64,000 nucleotides of DNA from an uncultured Prevotella sp. (GTDB taxonomy: Bacteria > Bacteroidota > Bacteroidia > Bacteroidales > Bacteroidaceae). Every line of letters begins with the position of its first letter. The first letter of the stretch is position 1. The notes below the pieces were generated by a model. That model ran no database searches. It was not told where the DNA came from and saw only the letters and a program-made list of their open reading frames with translations. Shown here piece by piece: positions 1 to 8,206 of this stretch. A program made the translations under genes and the position numbers. The DNA lies in contig URRR01000010.1 of assembly GCA_900550365.1 (NCBI GenBank), forward strand, positions 12,036-76,035. The letters are read 5' to 3'.

Positions 1-1791
1 AGGATTGAATCCGAGGCGGTGCATGCCTGTATCGAGCTTTATGTGGACAGGAAAACCGGTCACGCCTTCCCTCTGTGCTGCCTTGACAAGCGCGTCAAGC
101 AGGCGGAAGCTATAGACTTCGGGCTCCAGATCATAATCAAACATAGTCTTGAACGCCGTCATTTCAGGGTTCATAATCATGATGTTCGACGTTATTCCGT
201 TCTTTCTCAGCGTAACGCCCTCGTCCGCCACTGCCACTGCAAGATAGTCAACGCGGTGGTCCTGCAATGTTTTAGCCACCTCAACGGCACCTGCACCGTA
301 GGCGTCAGCCTTCACCATGCAGGCTATCTTGGTAGTAGGTTTCATGTAAGAACGGAAATAATTCAGATTCTTAACCACCGCACCGAGGTTCACTTCGAGG
401 ATAGTCTCATGTACTTTCTGCTCCAACAGTTCCGTTAGACGGTCGAAACTGAAACGGCGCGCACCCTTCAGCAGTATCACTTCATCGTGAAGCGAGGCGA
501 ACACCTGACTTGCGATGAATTCCTGGCAGTCGTTAAAGAAATATTTCTCTGCTATGTCTATCACGCCGGCATTTGCGCTCAAGTCCGGTCCAATGCCGAT
601 AAATTTCCGCACTCCGCGCGTCCTAGCCAGGTCTGACACCTCCTTATACAGTGCTTCACCGTCCTTTCCGCTCTGGTAAATGTCGCTCAAAATAAGCGTG
701 CGTTTACGTCCGGCGTGGTCAGGCCGGCGGCTCATAAAGTCAAGAGCGATGTCAAGCGAATTGACGTCAGAGTTGTAAGAGTCGTTTATCAAGGTGCATC
801 CGTGCTGTCCTTCCTTAACCTCCAGGCGCATTGCCACAGGCTCAACACCGGCCATGCGGCCGGCTATCTGCTCACGGGTAAACCCCAGATAAAGTGCCAC
901 GGCAACACAGGTTACCGAATTTGCAACCGATGCCTCGTCAATAAACGGCAGCGTGTAACTGCTTTCTTCACCGTCAAAGGTATAGGTTACGGTGGTCGTA
1001 ACTCCGCTCTTTTCCACCTTATTTATATATAAGCGCACCTTCGGGTCGGTTGCCGACCATGCTATCTGCTCGCCCTTATAGTCAAGACTTGCCACGCATC
1101 GGCGCACCGTCTCGTCATCGTAAGGGTAAACAATGGCTTTCGTGTCGTGAAAAAGCTTCAGCTTTTCCATACACTTTTCCTCTGTCGACGAGAAGTTCTC
1201 CTGATGCGCCGTACCGATATTGGTCAGCACGCCTACGGTAGGCTGTATAATGTCACGCAGCGCGGCCATTTCGCCTTTCTGGCTGATGCCGGCCTCAAAT
1301 ATGCCCACCTGGCTGTGCTCGTCAAGCAACCACACCGACAGGGGCACACCTATCTGCGAATTATAGCTGCGTGGACTGCGCGTTACTACCATCGATGGGG
1401 ACAGCAACTGATAAAGCCATTCCTTCACTACGGTCTTGCCGTTGCTGCCGGTTATGCCTATTACGGGTATGCCGAACTCATCACGATGACGCTCGGCAAG
1501 GCGCTGCAGAGCCTCCACTGAGTGGGGCACGCGCAGGAAGTTAGCGTCAGCATAAGCCGTTTCCCTGTCATCAGGTAACTGTTCCACCACGAAATTACGC
1601 ACTCCGCGGCGGTAAAGGTCGGCTATATATTTATGCCCGTCGTTACGCTCAGAGCGTATGGCGAAGAACAATGTTTCCTCAGGAAAGCAGACACTGCGGC
1701 TGTCTGTCAGAATCCAGTTCACCTGTCCGTCAGCCGTTCCATAGCGCCGTGCGCCTATCAGTGTCGTTATTTTTTCAATCGTGTAAGGCAT
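1..1791 (-). CDS. murF-alr: Bifunctional MurF ligase / alanine racemase (3' end outside window)
   Basis: The reading frame opens at the ATG at 1791 (MPYTIEKITTLIGARR) and runs off the left edge without a stop. The N-terminal part is UDP-N-acetylmuramoyl-tripeptide:D-Ala-D-Ala ligase: the ATP-binding motif GITGSNGKT lies near residue 110 and is followed by the Mur-ligase central domain. From about position 450 to the edge the frame becomes a PLP-dependent alanine racemase, with the PLP-lysine motif MVKADAYGAGA and the conserved KLDTGMHRLGF. This fusion of D-Ala supply and the last cytoplasmic ligation of the peptidoglycan precursor is well known in Bacteroidetes. About half of the racemase domain is visible. 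A GSCFA gene lies immediately upstream on the same strand, as is common in Bacteroidales. The enzyme should be cytoplasmic. Confidence 0.95.
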   Translation of the reverse strand, partial: MPYTIEKITTLIGARRYGTADGQVNWILTDSRSVCFPEETLFFAIRSERNDGHKYIADLYRRGVRNFVVEQLPDDRETAYADANFLRVPHSVEALQRLAERHRDEFGIPVIGITGSNGKTVVKEWLYQLLSPSMVVTRSPRSYNSQIGVPLSVWLLDEHSQVGIFEAGISQKGEMAALRDIIQPTVGVLTNIGTAHQENFSSTEEKCMEKLKLFHDTKAIVYPYDDETVRRCVASLDYKGEQIAWSATDPKVRLYINKVEKSGVTTTVTYTFDGEESSYTLPFIDEASVANSVTCVAVALYLGFTREQIAGRMAGVEPVAMRLEVKEGQHGCTLINDSYNSDVNSLDIALDFMSRRPDHAGRKRTLILSDIYQSGKDGEALYKEVSDLARTRGVRKFIGIGPDLSANAGVIDIAEKYFFNDCQEFIASQVFASLHDEVILLKGARRFSFDRLTELLEQKVHETILEVNLGAVVKNLNYFRSYMKPTTKIACMVKADAYGAGAVEVAKTLQDHRVDYLAVAVADEGVTLRKNGITSNIMIMNPEMTAFKTMFDYDLEPEVYSFRLLDALVKAAQREGVTGFPVHIKLDTGMHRLGFNP

Positions 1792-1869
1792 GTTATTATA
1801 GTAGTTAAAATCGCCTGAGACAGCTAAAGCCGTCAGGGCCTCACTGCCTCATGAACGTTATACCGTAAT

Positions 1870-2673
1870 TTAAAGTACAAAGTTCGGATATTTTTTTGAG
1901 AACTCCTTAACTTTTAACATTGTTTTATTTATAAAATCTTTATACTCCGCTGACTCAGGATTAAACGGTCTGTGCCCCAACGCTTCCTTCAGCGGCCTCC
2001 ACTCCTCGATAAAGCGTTTTGCCTCTACCGAAAAGTAAGCTTCAGAGAAGAGCTCCCAGATATATTCCACAGCCTGCTCAGACGGGTGAAGCATGTCCTT
2101 GGCGTAGAAACGGTAATCGCGAAGCTCATCGTTAACTATCTCATATGCCGGGAAATAGCTTACCCTTCCGGGCATTTCTTTCACTATCCTGTCAGCGGCA
2201 AGCAGCAGCACTGCCTTCGACAACTGGCTGCCGTGGAAGCCGTACTTGGCGTAACGTATCGGACTTACGGTGATGATTACCCTCACGTCTTCACGCCTGT
2301 CCACGAGCAGACCGACAGCCTCACGCAAGTAACCGGCACACTCATCGATAGTAAGTTCACGTTCGGTAAACAGCCTTTGCGGCCGCTTGGCGCAGTTGTC
2401 AACAATCTCGCCCGTCTCGTTTAATACATATACGTGGTTTGTACCGAGCGTAAACAGCGCCACTTTCGGCGCTGCCCCGCACCTCGCCACCGTGTGCAGA
2501 ATGCTCGCCGGATTATACATCACGCCGTAAGGATTCACCGTCGCGCGGAATTTTTCTTCCTTAAAGCGCCGCCCAATGTTGTCAGCAAAGCATGAGCCAA
2601 CGAACAGCATCTCCTCACACGGCCCTATCTCAAAATCCGGCTTGTCTATTTTTACATTTGTTCTGAACTGCAT
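1870..2673 (-). CDS. GSCFA domain-containing protein
   Basis: The name-giving motif FVGSCFADNIG lies about 25 residues after the preferred start. The GSCFA family belongs to the SGNH-like hydrolases and its substrate is not established. A longer frame opens at 2706, but the ATG at 2673 (MQFRTNVKID) begins the conserved part and leaves room for the TATATTTG promoter box at 2728-2735. The C-terminal block with KDMLHPSEQAVEYIW fits the SGNH-type catalytic Asp-x-x-His region. There is no signal peptide. The gene lies 78 bases upstream of murF-alr on the same strand and is probably co-transcribed with it, which suggests but does not prove a cell-envelope role. The length is slightly short for the family. 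Confidence 0.85.
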   Translation of the reverse strand: MQFRTNVKIDKPDFEIGPCEEMLFVGSCFADNIGRRFKEEKFRATVNPYGVMYNPASILHTVARCGAAPKVALFTLGTNHVYVLNETGEIVDNCAKRPQRLFTERELTIDECAGYLREAVGLLVDRREDVRVIITVSPIRYAKYGFHGSQLSKAVLLLAADRIVKEMPGRVSYFPAYEIVNDELRDYRFYAKDMLHPSEQAVEYIWELFSEAYFSVEAKRFIEEWRPLKEALGHRPFNPESAEYKDFINKTMLKVKEFSKKYPNFVL

Positions 2674-2727
2674 TTTACTTTCGTTTTGCCTTTGCGCAAC
2701 CATCATTTATTGTATCCTTGCGCACTG

Positions 2728-2735
2728 CAAATATA
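2728..2735 (-). promoter_or_regulatory. -7 promoter box of the GSCFA/murF-alr unit
   Basis: Read on the minus strand the box is TATATTTG, matching the Bacteroidetes TAnnTTTG consensus about 55 bases upstream of the GSCFA start. No good TTTG element is seen at the expected -33 distance. Confidence 0.5.
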
Positions 2736-2799
2736 CAGTTTTTCACCGAAAGGCACATACATCATCTCCGTCTTATTTTCGTTCCACCTTTTTTAGCAG

Positions 2800-2832
2800 A
2801 CAAGAGACAAGCAGACGAGCAAACAAGGAAGT
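2800..2832. repeat. Short ACAAG-type tandem repeat
   Basis: Seven- and eight-base words ending in ACAAG or CGAG follow one another (AGACAAG, AGACAAG, CAGACGAG, CAAACAAG). The same word family recurs at 50378-50425. The rest of the gap 2736-3104 is AT-rich and shows no gene, only the dispersed motif at 2991-3015. Confidence 0.5.
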
Positions 2833-2990
2833 AGCCTGAGAAATTAAGAAGTAAGAGTTTAGAATTAAGAAAATCAGTAGGCAGACACATACGCGACATA
2901 CAGGGTGTGCCTACTGATGAGGTTCAGATATTTCCGCATTCAGGACAGCATATTTTTATATGCGTACGCTCGATTTTACCTTTTTTGTTT

Positions 2991-3015
2991 CTCATACACC
3001 TGAACTGCGGATGAA
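2991..3015 (+). repeat. Dispersed motif CTGAACTGCGGATGAA, copy 1
   Basis: The core CTGAACTGCGGATGAA is preceded by CTCATACAC. The upstream stretch TTTTTTGTTTCTCATACA also occurs before the copy at 5082-5106, so the repeat is longer than its core. Related copies lie near 5045, 5082, 16481, 21310 (inverted), 21528, 30540 and 63283. Confidence 0.8.
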
Positions 3016-3104
3016 TCAAAAAGTGTAAATGCAGGAAGATAATAAGAACAAATAGTATAAAATTAATAAAAAAGATATATCTTGCGTAATTTTCACTCAA
3101 GTAA

Positions 3105-3136
3105 TTTGGTTATTTAAAATTAAATGTTTAATTTTG
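3105..3136 (+). promoter_or_regulatory. Promoter with overlapping palindromic operator of the Nudix regulator
   Basis: A TTTG at 3105-3108 is followed after exactly 20 bases by TAATTTTG at 3129-3136, a full Bacteroidetes -33/-7 promoter. A palindrome with 9-base arms (AAAATTAAA, centre TG, TTTAATTTT) fills 3116-3135, covering the spacer and most of the -7 box. A repressor bound there would block the promoter. The downstream gene is a Nudix protein with a likely DNA-binding tail, so autoregulation is the natural inference. Confidence 0.7.
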
Positions 3137-3161
3137 CGGTGTAAAAATTACCAAAGATAAT

Positions 3162-3854
3162 ATGGAAGAGAATAAATATTCGTATAAGTACCCGCATCCG
3201 TCGGTCACAACTGATTGCGTTATTTTCGGTTTTGACGGGACGAAACTTCAGGTGTTACTTGTGGAGAGAGGATTAGAGCCTTACAAAGGAAAGTGGGCAT
3301 TTCCGGGAGGTTTTGTGAAAATTGACGAATCATGCGAGCATGGTGCGTTGCGCGAGCTGAAAGAAGAAACAGGACTTTCAAATGCATATATAGAGCAATT
3401 CCATACCTTCAGCGACCCTAACCGAGACCCGAGAGAGAGGGTTATAACAGTTGCCTATTATGCTCTTGTAAGGATACAGGAAGTAAAGGGAGGCGATGAT
3501 GCTGCAAAAGCAGAATGGTTTACCCTTGACAAAGTGCCCCAACTTGCGTTTGATCATGATATGATTTTACGTGAAGCGTTGAAGAGGCTTCGCGAACGCA
3601 TACATTTTGAACCTGTCGGATTTGAGCTTTTGCCGGAGAAGTTTACGCTGAGGCAGCTACAAAACCTGTATGAAGCTATATTGGATGTCCGGTTTGACAG
3701 AAGTAACTTTGCTAAGAAGATGCTCCGGCTGAATATTCTCAGACAATTGGATGAAACAGTCTGGCCCACACCAAAGCGTGAGGCGTATCTATATAGTTTC
3801 AATGAAGAGAGTTATAACGAATTAAAACAAAAAGGATTCCGTCTGGAATTTTAG
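3162..3854 (+). CDS. Nudix hydrolase / NrtR-like transcriptional regulator
   Basis: The N-terminal half is a Nudix domain with a complete Nudix box (GFVKIDE through RELKEETGL, matching GX5EX7REUXEEXGU) at about residues 50-72. The remaining 80 or so residues fit the winged-helix C-terminal domain of the NrtR/AraR-type Nudix regulators, with FTLRQLQNLYEAIL and the typical NFAKKML segment. NrtR proteins sense ADP-ribose or NAD intermediates; AraR-type relatives in Bacteroides sense arabinose. The downstream ADP-ribosylglycohydrolase, 18 bases from the stop to the preferred start, favours ADP-ribose or NAD metabolism. The catalytic glutamates appear intact, so the protein may be both enzyme and regulator. 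A palindrome overlapping its own promoter at 3116-3135 suggests autoregulation. Confidence 0.85.
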   Translation: MEENKYSYKYPHPSVTTDCVIFGFDGTKLQVLLVERGLEPYKGKWAFPGGFVKIDESCEHGALRELKEETGLSNAYIEQFHTFSDPNRDPRERVITVAYYALVRIQEVKGGDDAAKAEWFTLDKVPQLAFDHDMILREALKRLRERIHFEPVGFELLPEKFTLRQLQNLYEAILDVRFDRSNFAKKMLRLNILRQLDETVWPTPKREAYLYSFNEESYNELKQKGFRLEF

Positions 3855-3872
3855 AAGAAAGGAGACATGAAC

Positions 3873-4667
3873 ATGAAAAATCTATTGCTTAGTGCAGCCA
3901 TTGGTGATATCGCCGGTATGCCTTATGAGTTCAGAAGGAGAACCAAGGACTATAATGCCGTTAACCTTCTTCTTCCGTTTAACACCTACACAGATGATAC
4001 GGTTTGTACTTTTGCGTGTGCTGAAGCATTGTTGAAAGGGTTGGATATGGCTGAAAACTTACGTAAAAGATGCCGTGCTGACTTTCATCGTGGATATGGA
4101 GGACGTTTTGCGAGGTGGCTTATTGCTAAAGAAACAGAGCCGTCATATCAGTCGTTCGGGAATGGTAGCGGGATGAGAGTATCTGCCGCAGGTTTTATGG
4201 CTAAGAGCACTGACGAGTGCATAGAACTGGCTACTCGTACTGCGCTTCCGACACATGACCACCCTGAAGGAATCAAGGGAGCTGTTGCGACAGCCCTTGC
4301 CATTTACTACGGAATGGCAGGAGAAGACAAGAACTTCATCAGACATCATGTTCTGGAAAAATATTACCCTACGTGGAGCGGTTTGACGTATGAGGGCATT
4401 AAACCCGGCTATGACTTCAGTGAAAGTTGTCAGAAAACCATTCCTGCGGCACTTATAAGTTTCTTAGAAAGTAAGGACTATGTTGACTGTCTTAAACTTT
4501 CTATTGCGTTGGGTGGCGATTCTGACACACTAGCTGCAATTTCCGGGCCAATGGCATACGCATTCTACAAGATGATGCCTGAAGAGTTGATTGCAAACGC
4601 AAAAGCAAAACTTCCAGATTGGATGCTTCAGTTGAATGACGATTTTGACAGATTTGTGGACAGATAG
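3873..4667 (+). CDS. ADP-ribosylglycohydrolase family protein
   Basis: This DraG-like fold removes ADP-ribose from proteins or small molecules using a di-magnesium site. The metal-binding motifs are visible: TDDT near residue 40 and GGDSDT near residue 215, with the family signature GNGSGMRVSAAGF between them. The first ATG is at 3867, but a GGAG at 3861-3864 stands only 2 bases from it and 8 bases from the ATG at 3873, so the second start (MKNLLLSAAIGD) is preferred. Such a Shine-Dalgarno is uncommon in this phylum. The gene forms a two-gene unit with the Nudix regulator and is followed by a hairpin terminator. The actual substrate cannot be told from sequence. Confidence 0.9.
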   Translation: MKNLLLSAAIGDIAGMPYEFRRRTKDYNAVNLLLPFNTYTDDTVCTFACAEALLKGLDMAENLRKRCRADFHRGYGGRFARWLIAKETEPSYQSFGNGSGMRVSAAGFMAKSTDECIELATRTALPTHDHPEGIKGAVATALAIYYGMAGEDKNFIRHHVLEKYYPTWSGLTYEGIKPGYDFSESCQKTIPAALISFLESKDYVDCLKLSIALGGDSDTLAAISGPMAYAFYKMMPEELIANAKAKLPDWMLQLNDDFDRFVDR

Positions 4668-4765
4668 TCCGGACTTTGACTGAAAAGCCTGCATCATGTC
4701 ATGCACAAGGCACGGAAGAACCGTCCGCACTTTCAGTCAAACGCGCAGATGTCAATATGGATGTG

Positions 4766-4813
4766 AACAATAATAAGGATAATATGGCCTTTATTGTTAT
4801 CTTATTTTTTTGA
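4766..4813 (+). terminator. Probable intrinsic terminator after the ADP-ribosylglycohydrolase gene
   Basis: An AT-rich stem (AACAATAA..AGG against CCTTTATTGTT, with a two-base bulge) is followed by a T-run at about 4804-4811. Confidence 0.5.
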
Positions 4814-4818
4814 AAAAC

Positions 4819-4955
4819 ATCTCTCATCTGTCACTTTTCCTTTATAACGCATTTATTCTCAGCAGGTTATGCAGTGACAGATGTTTTTTACATCTGTCAC
4901 CGGCCAACGGCCTGACTGTCAGCGCTATATGCAGGAAACGTGACAGATGAGAGAT
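4819..4955. repeat. Nested inverted repeat built from four CATCTGTCAC words
   Basis: The outer arms 4819-4834 and 4940-4955 are perfect 16-base inverted copies (ATCTCTCATCTGTCAC and its complement). Inside them, 4874-4884 and 4890-4900 form an 11-bp perfect hairpin with a five-T loop, built from the same word. The gap 4668-5251 has no gene. Confidence 0.85.
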
Positions 4956-5044
4956 TAAATCAGAAAATCTTTATCAGTTAACCGTACGGCATACCTTACG
5001 GAAAGTTGATAATGCCCCTGCCGGCGGGTACAGCCTTGAAATAT

Positions 5045-5106
5045 CATGCACCAGAACTGCGGATGAATCTTTTTTTTGTTTCTCATACATCTTAACTGCG
5101 GATGAA
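5045..5106 (+). repeat. Dispersed motif, copies 2 and 3 in tandem
   Basis: Two copies of the AACTGCGGATGAA motif lie in the same direction at 5045-5067 and 5082-5106. The second has the CTCATACAT prefix and ends 4 bases before the 22-bp array at 5111. Confidence 0.8.
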
Positions 5107-5110
5107 CTCC

Positions 5111-5198
5111 AAGAGGCGGTCTTTTGGAAAGCAAAAGACCGTCAATCACACGACAAAAGGCCGTCTTTTGCAAGTTAAAAGACGGCCTTTTGGAAAAC
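5111..5198. repeat. 22-bp palindromic-unit array A (4 units)
   Basis: Units start at 5111, 5133, 5155 and 5177, exactly 22 bases apart. Each is a 15-base near-palindrome plus a 7-base linker. Units 3 and 4 (AAAAGGCCGTCTTTT and AAAAGACGGCCTTTT) are exact reverse complements separated by 7 bases, giving a perfect 15-bp hairpin. The array lies just downstream of fkp (minus strand) and could also end its transcript. Confidence 0.9.
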
Positions 5199-5251
5199 GC
5201 TTGATTATCAATCAGTTACAAAGCGGTTTCAAGGTGTTTCATCATCATGCC

Positions 5252-8092
5252 CTAACTGCGGCTCACCTGCAGGCCTTTCGTGCTCAATGACATGTCTACG
5301 AAACGGGCATTAGCATTGGGACGGGCGGCGTTCAGCGTCTGTTTTATGCGTGCCGCGGCGTCAGGGTCTTTGGCCACAATATACAGATAGCCGCCTCCGC
5401 CGGCACCGGCCAGCTTGTAACCGAGGGCAAGGTCGTCGATAAGCTCCGTCATGCGTGCCACCGTCTCGGGGTTGGTACCGCTGTCGAGAGCCTGATTCTG
5501 CTGCCACGTCTTGCGCACGAGCCGCCCCATAAGGGTGAAGTCAGCACGCTGTATGGCCTCATACATTTCAACAGAATGGCGCTTCATCTCGCGCAGCAGG
5601 CGCAGTTCGTCGTTCTGATTGAGAAACATACGGCGCACGATCTCGGCTAGAATGCTCTTCGCCGTGCGCGTTATTCCTGTGTAATAAAGCAGGTGGCAGG
5701 GCTTATATTCAGGTTGCGTGAACAGCTCTGACGGCAACCAGCGCACCGTAGGGCACTGGTCAAAGCCGCGCCTTGTCTCAAGCAGCTTTACGCCTTGCAG
5801 TATTCCGCCGAACTGGTCCTGCCAGCCACCGCCCGTGGTGAGCAGTTGCTCTAATACAAGTGTGCGCCGGCCTATCTCGCTCTTGTCCCACGCCAGACCG
5901 CAGAAGTCGTTAAGCGCGCCCAGCACTGTTGACGCGAGCATGCTGCTTGTGCCGAGTCCGCTGCCCGCAGGGATAGCCGACAGCAGCGTAAGCTCTATTC
6001 CGCAGCCGAACGCTCGCAGGCGGCTCTCAAGCGTAGGATAAGTCTCCACGCTGTATTCAGGCAGGAAACCTGCCAGTGCAAGCGCCGCCTTGGGTATAGA
6101 GAAGGGGCTGCCCACGTGGCGCATGTCGGCCAGTTGCTCATACGTCAGCACCTCCTCAACGGCTCCGAGGTCGATGCTGCGCAGCACGATGCGCGGCTCA
6201 CGGCAGGGGCGCACGTATGCCTGCAACGGCGGCTGACCGTTAAGCTCAATGGCAAGGTTGACCACGCTGCCGCCTTCCATGAGGCAGTAAGGCGGCGTGT
6301 CGGTCCAGCCGCCGGCTATGTCGATGCGTACAGGGCTGCGTGCCCACACTATCTGGTCGCCGTAAACCGACATACGGGGCTGCTGCCGACCGGCAAGGGC
6401 CTGCACGGTAAGCCCGTCGCGCAGCAGCGTGAACGCCTTGTCCTCCTCTGCCTGATGTTCCTCACCGCGCAGGCGGGCCAGCTCTGAGCGGAACATGGCG
6501 TCATGTATGCGCGTCATCAATGGCGCTGTAGAAGCTATCTGGGCAGGTTCGGGTATGTCAAAGGCGGCGAACTCATGCGCCGCGTCATCCAAATCTACCT
6601 GATAGAACACGCTGTGCTCATAGTTTTTGGCCAGCGCGCTCCAGTTTAACGAGCGGAAACGGGCACGCTGAGCGGTAAGACGCACGAGGTCGGCCTCGGC
6701 CGACAGGTCGTCAGCACTGAGCTTACGGCTCTCCGTCCATATCCTGCGGCCGTCCTCAAGACCGGGTTCTGACAGCATCCAGCGCAGCGCCAGGCCGGCG
6801 TCATCACCATTTTTGCATAGCGGAAAGACGCGTGCCGACTGCATGTCGGCGTTGCCTTCAATCGTATCTATGCCTATTCCGCGCTCTGAAGCCCAGTCGG
6901 CGAAAGGCCGGCCGATGAACTCCGTTGCCATGTCGGCAAGCCTGCCGCGGAACTTATCATTATATCCGTAAGGACGGACAGCATACTCCGCATCGCCCAC
7001 AGGCACTATGTCAACACACTGTCCGGGGCTGAGCGCCACGCGCCAGTCGTTCTCCGGCACGCCCGTTATTATGTTCTCACGGGCCAAAGTCCAGCCCTCG
7101 CCTACCCAACTGTTCTCTATCCACAGGTTCTGATTAGCCTCGGTAATGGGCGTTCGGGTTATGGCGTTCTGCACGAACATGGCCGGATGCGGCTTCAGCG
7201 AGTGGTGCATAATCTCGCGCTGGTCGTTCACGAGGTTCTGTATGGCCAGCGTCGACGACAGGATTTCATGGCTTGTGCCGAAGTGATAGAACTCGCCGCC
7301 GGGCAGCGGAAGCACTGCCACACTCAAAGAGTTAAGCTCCCGGTCGATGATTGACGGGTCTGTGCCGAGCGAACGGCCGAATTCTGAATACAGGTCGTAG
7401 TTCTTCAGTCCGCCGTCTTCATGCGAGCGTGCCATCAGCAGCTTGACGGCGCGGTCACTGAGCAGCCACACGCCTATATCCGTAAGATAAAAATGGTCTT
7501 TCAGCAGTTCGCCAAGTGTCTTTACTGAGGGCTTCTGCATCATGCACTCCAGCACCGATGGAGTGTCGCTTTTAGACACGAACACGCCGTGGTCTTTAGC
7601 TATCTCCGGTCCAAGCCACAGCCCGTAGCACACCACGTCAGCCTCAGGTATGGGCTGCAGAGGCTGAGTGGCGCGGATGTAGACGTCTCCGCTCACAATC
7701 ATGGTATGTATATTGCCGGGCGCAAGGGCCATTATCTGCTCATAAAACGGAACTTGCAGGGACAGCAGGTCTTGCGAGAGACGCTGTCCGCGCTCCCAAC
7801 GGAACACGGGAACAGGCGTCAGCACCTTGCCCGAAGGCGCGTATGCGGGCAGGCGGCGGCTCTGTCCGCCGGCATGAAGCAGCAGCCTGCGATCAGCTGA
7901 CAGCCATTCGTCAAAAGACCTTCCGCCGCCATGCTCACGGTAACAGGCCTCAAGCAGCCACGTTGAACCGCCTCCCGAACCGAGCTTATGACCTATCGGG
8001 TCACTCGTGCAGAACCACTCGTCACGCCCATGGCGGGTTATTTCATGAAAACAATTTACGAGGTTTGGTGGTAAGGATAGTAGTTTTTTCAT
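5252..8092 (-). CDS. fkp: Bifunctional fucokinase / L-fucose-1-phosphate guanylyltransferase
   Basis: At 946 residues it matches the usual length of Bacteroides Fkp (about 950). The N-terminal half is the pyrophosphorylase domain making GDP-fucose, with the nucleotide-binding loop HAGGQSRRLP near residue 75 and a downstream GKVLTP. The C-terminal third is a GHMP-type fucokinase, with SPVRIDIAGGWTDTPPY, the ATP loop PAGSGLGTSS and the C-terminal GAGGGGYLYIV. Together the domains phosphorylate free L-fucose and activate it to GDP-L-fucose for surface polysaccharides and glycoproteins in the cytoplasm. It lies downstream of the YfhO-like gene on the same strand, separated by a strong hairpin at 8113-8206. 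No fucose permease is visible. Confidence 0.97.
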   Translation of the reverse strand: MKKLLSLPPNLVNCFHEITRHGRDEWFCTSDPIGHKLGSGGGSTWLLEACYREHGGGRSFDEWLSADRRLLLHAGGQSRRLPAYAPSGKVLTPVPVFRWERGQRLSQDLLSLQVPFYEQIMALAPGNIHTMIVSGDVYIRATQPLQPIPEADVVCYGLWLGPEIAKDHGVFVSKSDTPSVLECMMQKPSVKTLGELLKDHFYLTDIGVWLLSDRAVKLLMARSHEDGGLKNYDLYSEFGRSLGTDPSIIDRELNSLSVAVLPLPGGEFYHFGTSHEILSSTLAIQNLVNDQREIMHHSLKPHPAMFVQNAITRTPITEANQNLWIENSWVGEGWTLARENIITGVPENDWRVALSPGQCVDIVPVGDAEYAVRPYGYNDKFRGRLADMATEFIGRPFADWASERGIGIDTIEGNADMQSARVFPLCKNGDDAGLALRWMLSEPGLEDGRRIWTESRKLSADDLSAEADLVRLTAQRARFRSLNWSALAKNYEHSVFYQVDLDDAAHEFAAFDIPEPAQIASTAPLMTRIHDAMFRSELARLRGEEHQAEEDKAFTLLRDGLTVQALAGRQQPRMSVYGDQIVWARSPVRIDIAGGWTDTPPYCLMEGGSVVNLAIELNGQPPLQAYVRPCREPRIVLRSIDLGAVEEVLTYEQLADMRHVGSPFSIPKAALALAGFLPEYSVETYPTLESRLRAFGCGIELTLLSAIPAGSGLGTSSMLASTVLGALNDFCGLAWDKSEIGRRTLVLEQLLTTGGGWQDQFGGILQGVKLLETRRGFDQCPTVRWLPSELFTQPEYKPCHLLYYTGITRTAKSILAEIVRRMFLNQNDELRLLREMKRHSVEMYEAIQRADFTLMGRLVRKTWQQNQALDSGTNPETVARMTELIDDLALGYKLAGAGGGGYLYIVAKDPDAAARIKQTLNAARPNANARFVDMSLSTKGLQVSRS

Positions 8093-8112
8093 TTTTGTGC
8101 AACGTTTTTATC

Positions 8113-8206
8113 AATCAGCGGAAAGGAGCCATGAATCCCCTCACGGCACGCCCGCATTATGTCTGCAAGCCGCGACAGGGATACTCATGGCTCCTTCCGC
8201 CTGATT
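8113..8206 (-). terminator. Long hairpin between the YfhO gene and fkp
   Basis: AATCAG..CGGAAAGGAGCCATGA at 8113-8134 pairs with TCATGGCTCCTTCCGCCTGATT at 8185-8206 with one extra base, and ATCCC/GGGAT adds an inner pairing. The far arm runs into the YfhO stop codon. It lacks a clean T-run on the minus strand, so it may be an attenuator or mRNA-processing site rather than a full terminator. Confidence 0.5.

Noticed and set aside
5111..5198. Repeat arrays as CRISPR
   Set aside because: Units recur every 22 bp with only a 7-base linker. There are no unique spacers of 25-40 bases and no cas genes, and the units are palindromic throughout.
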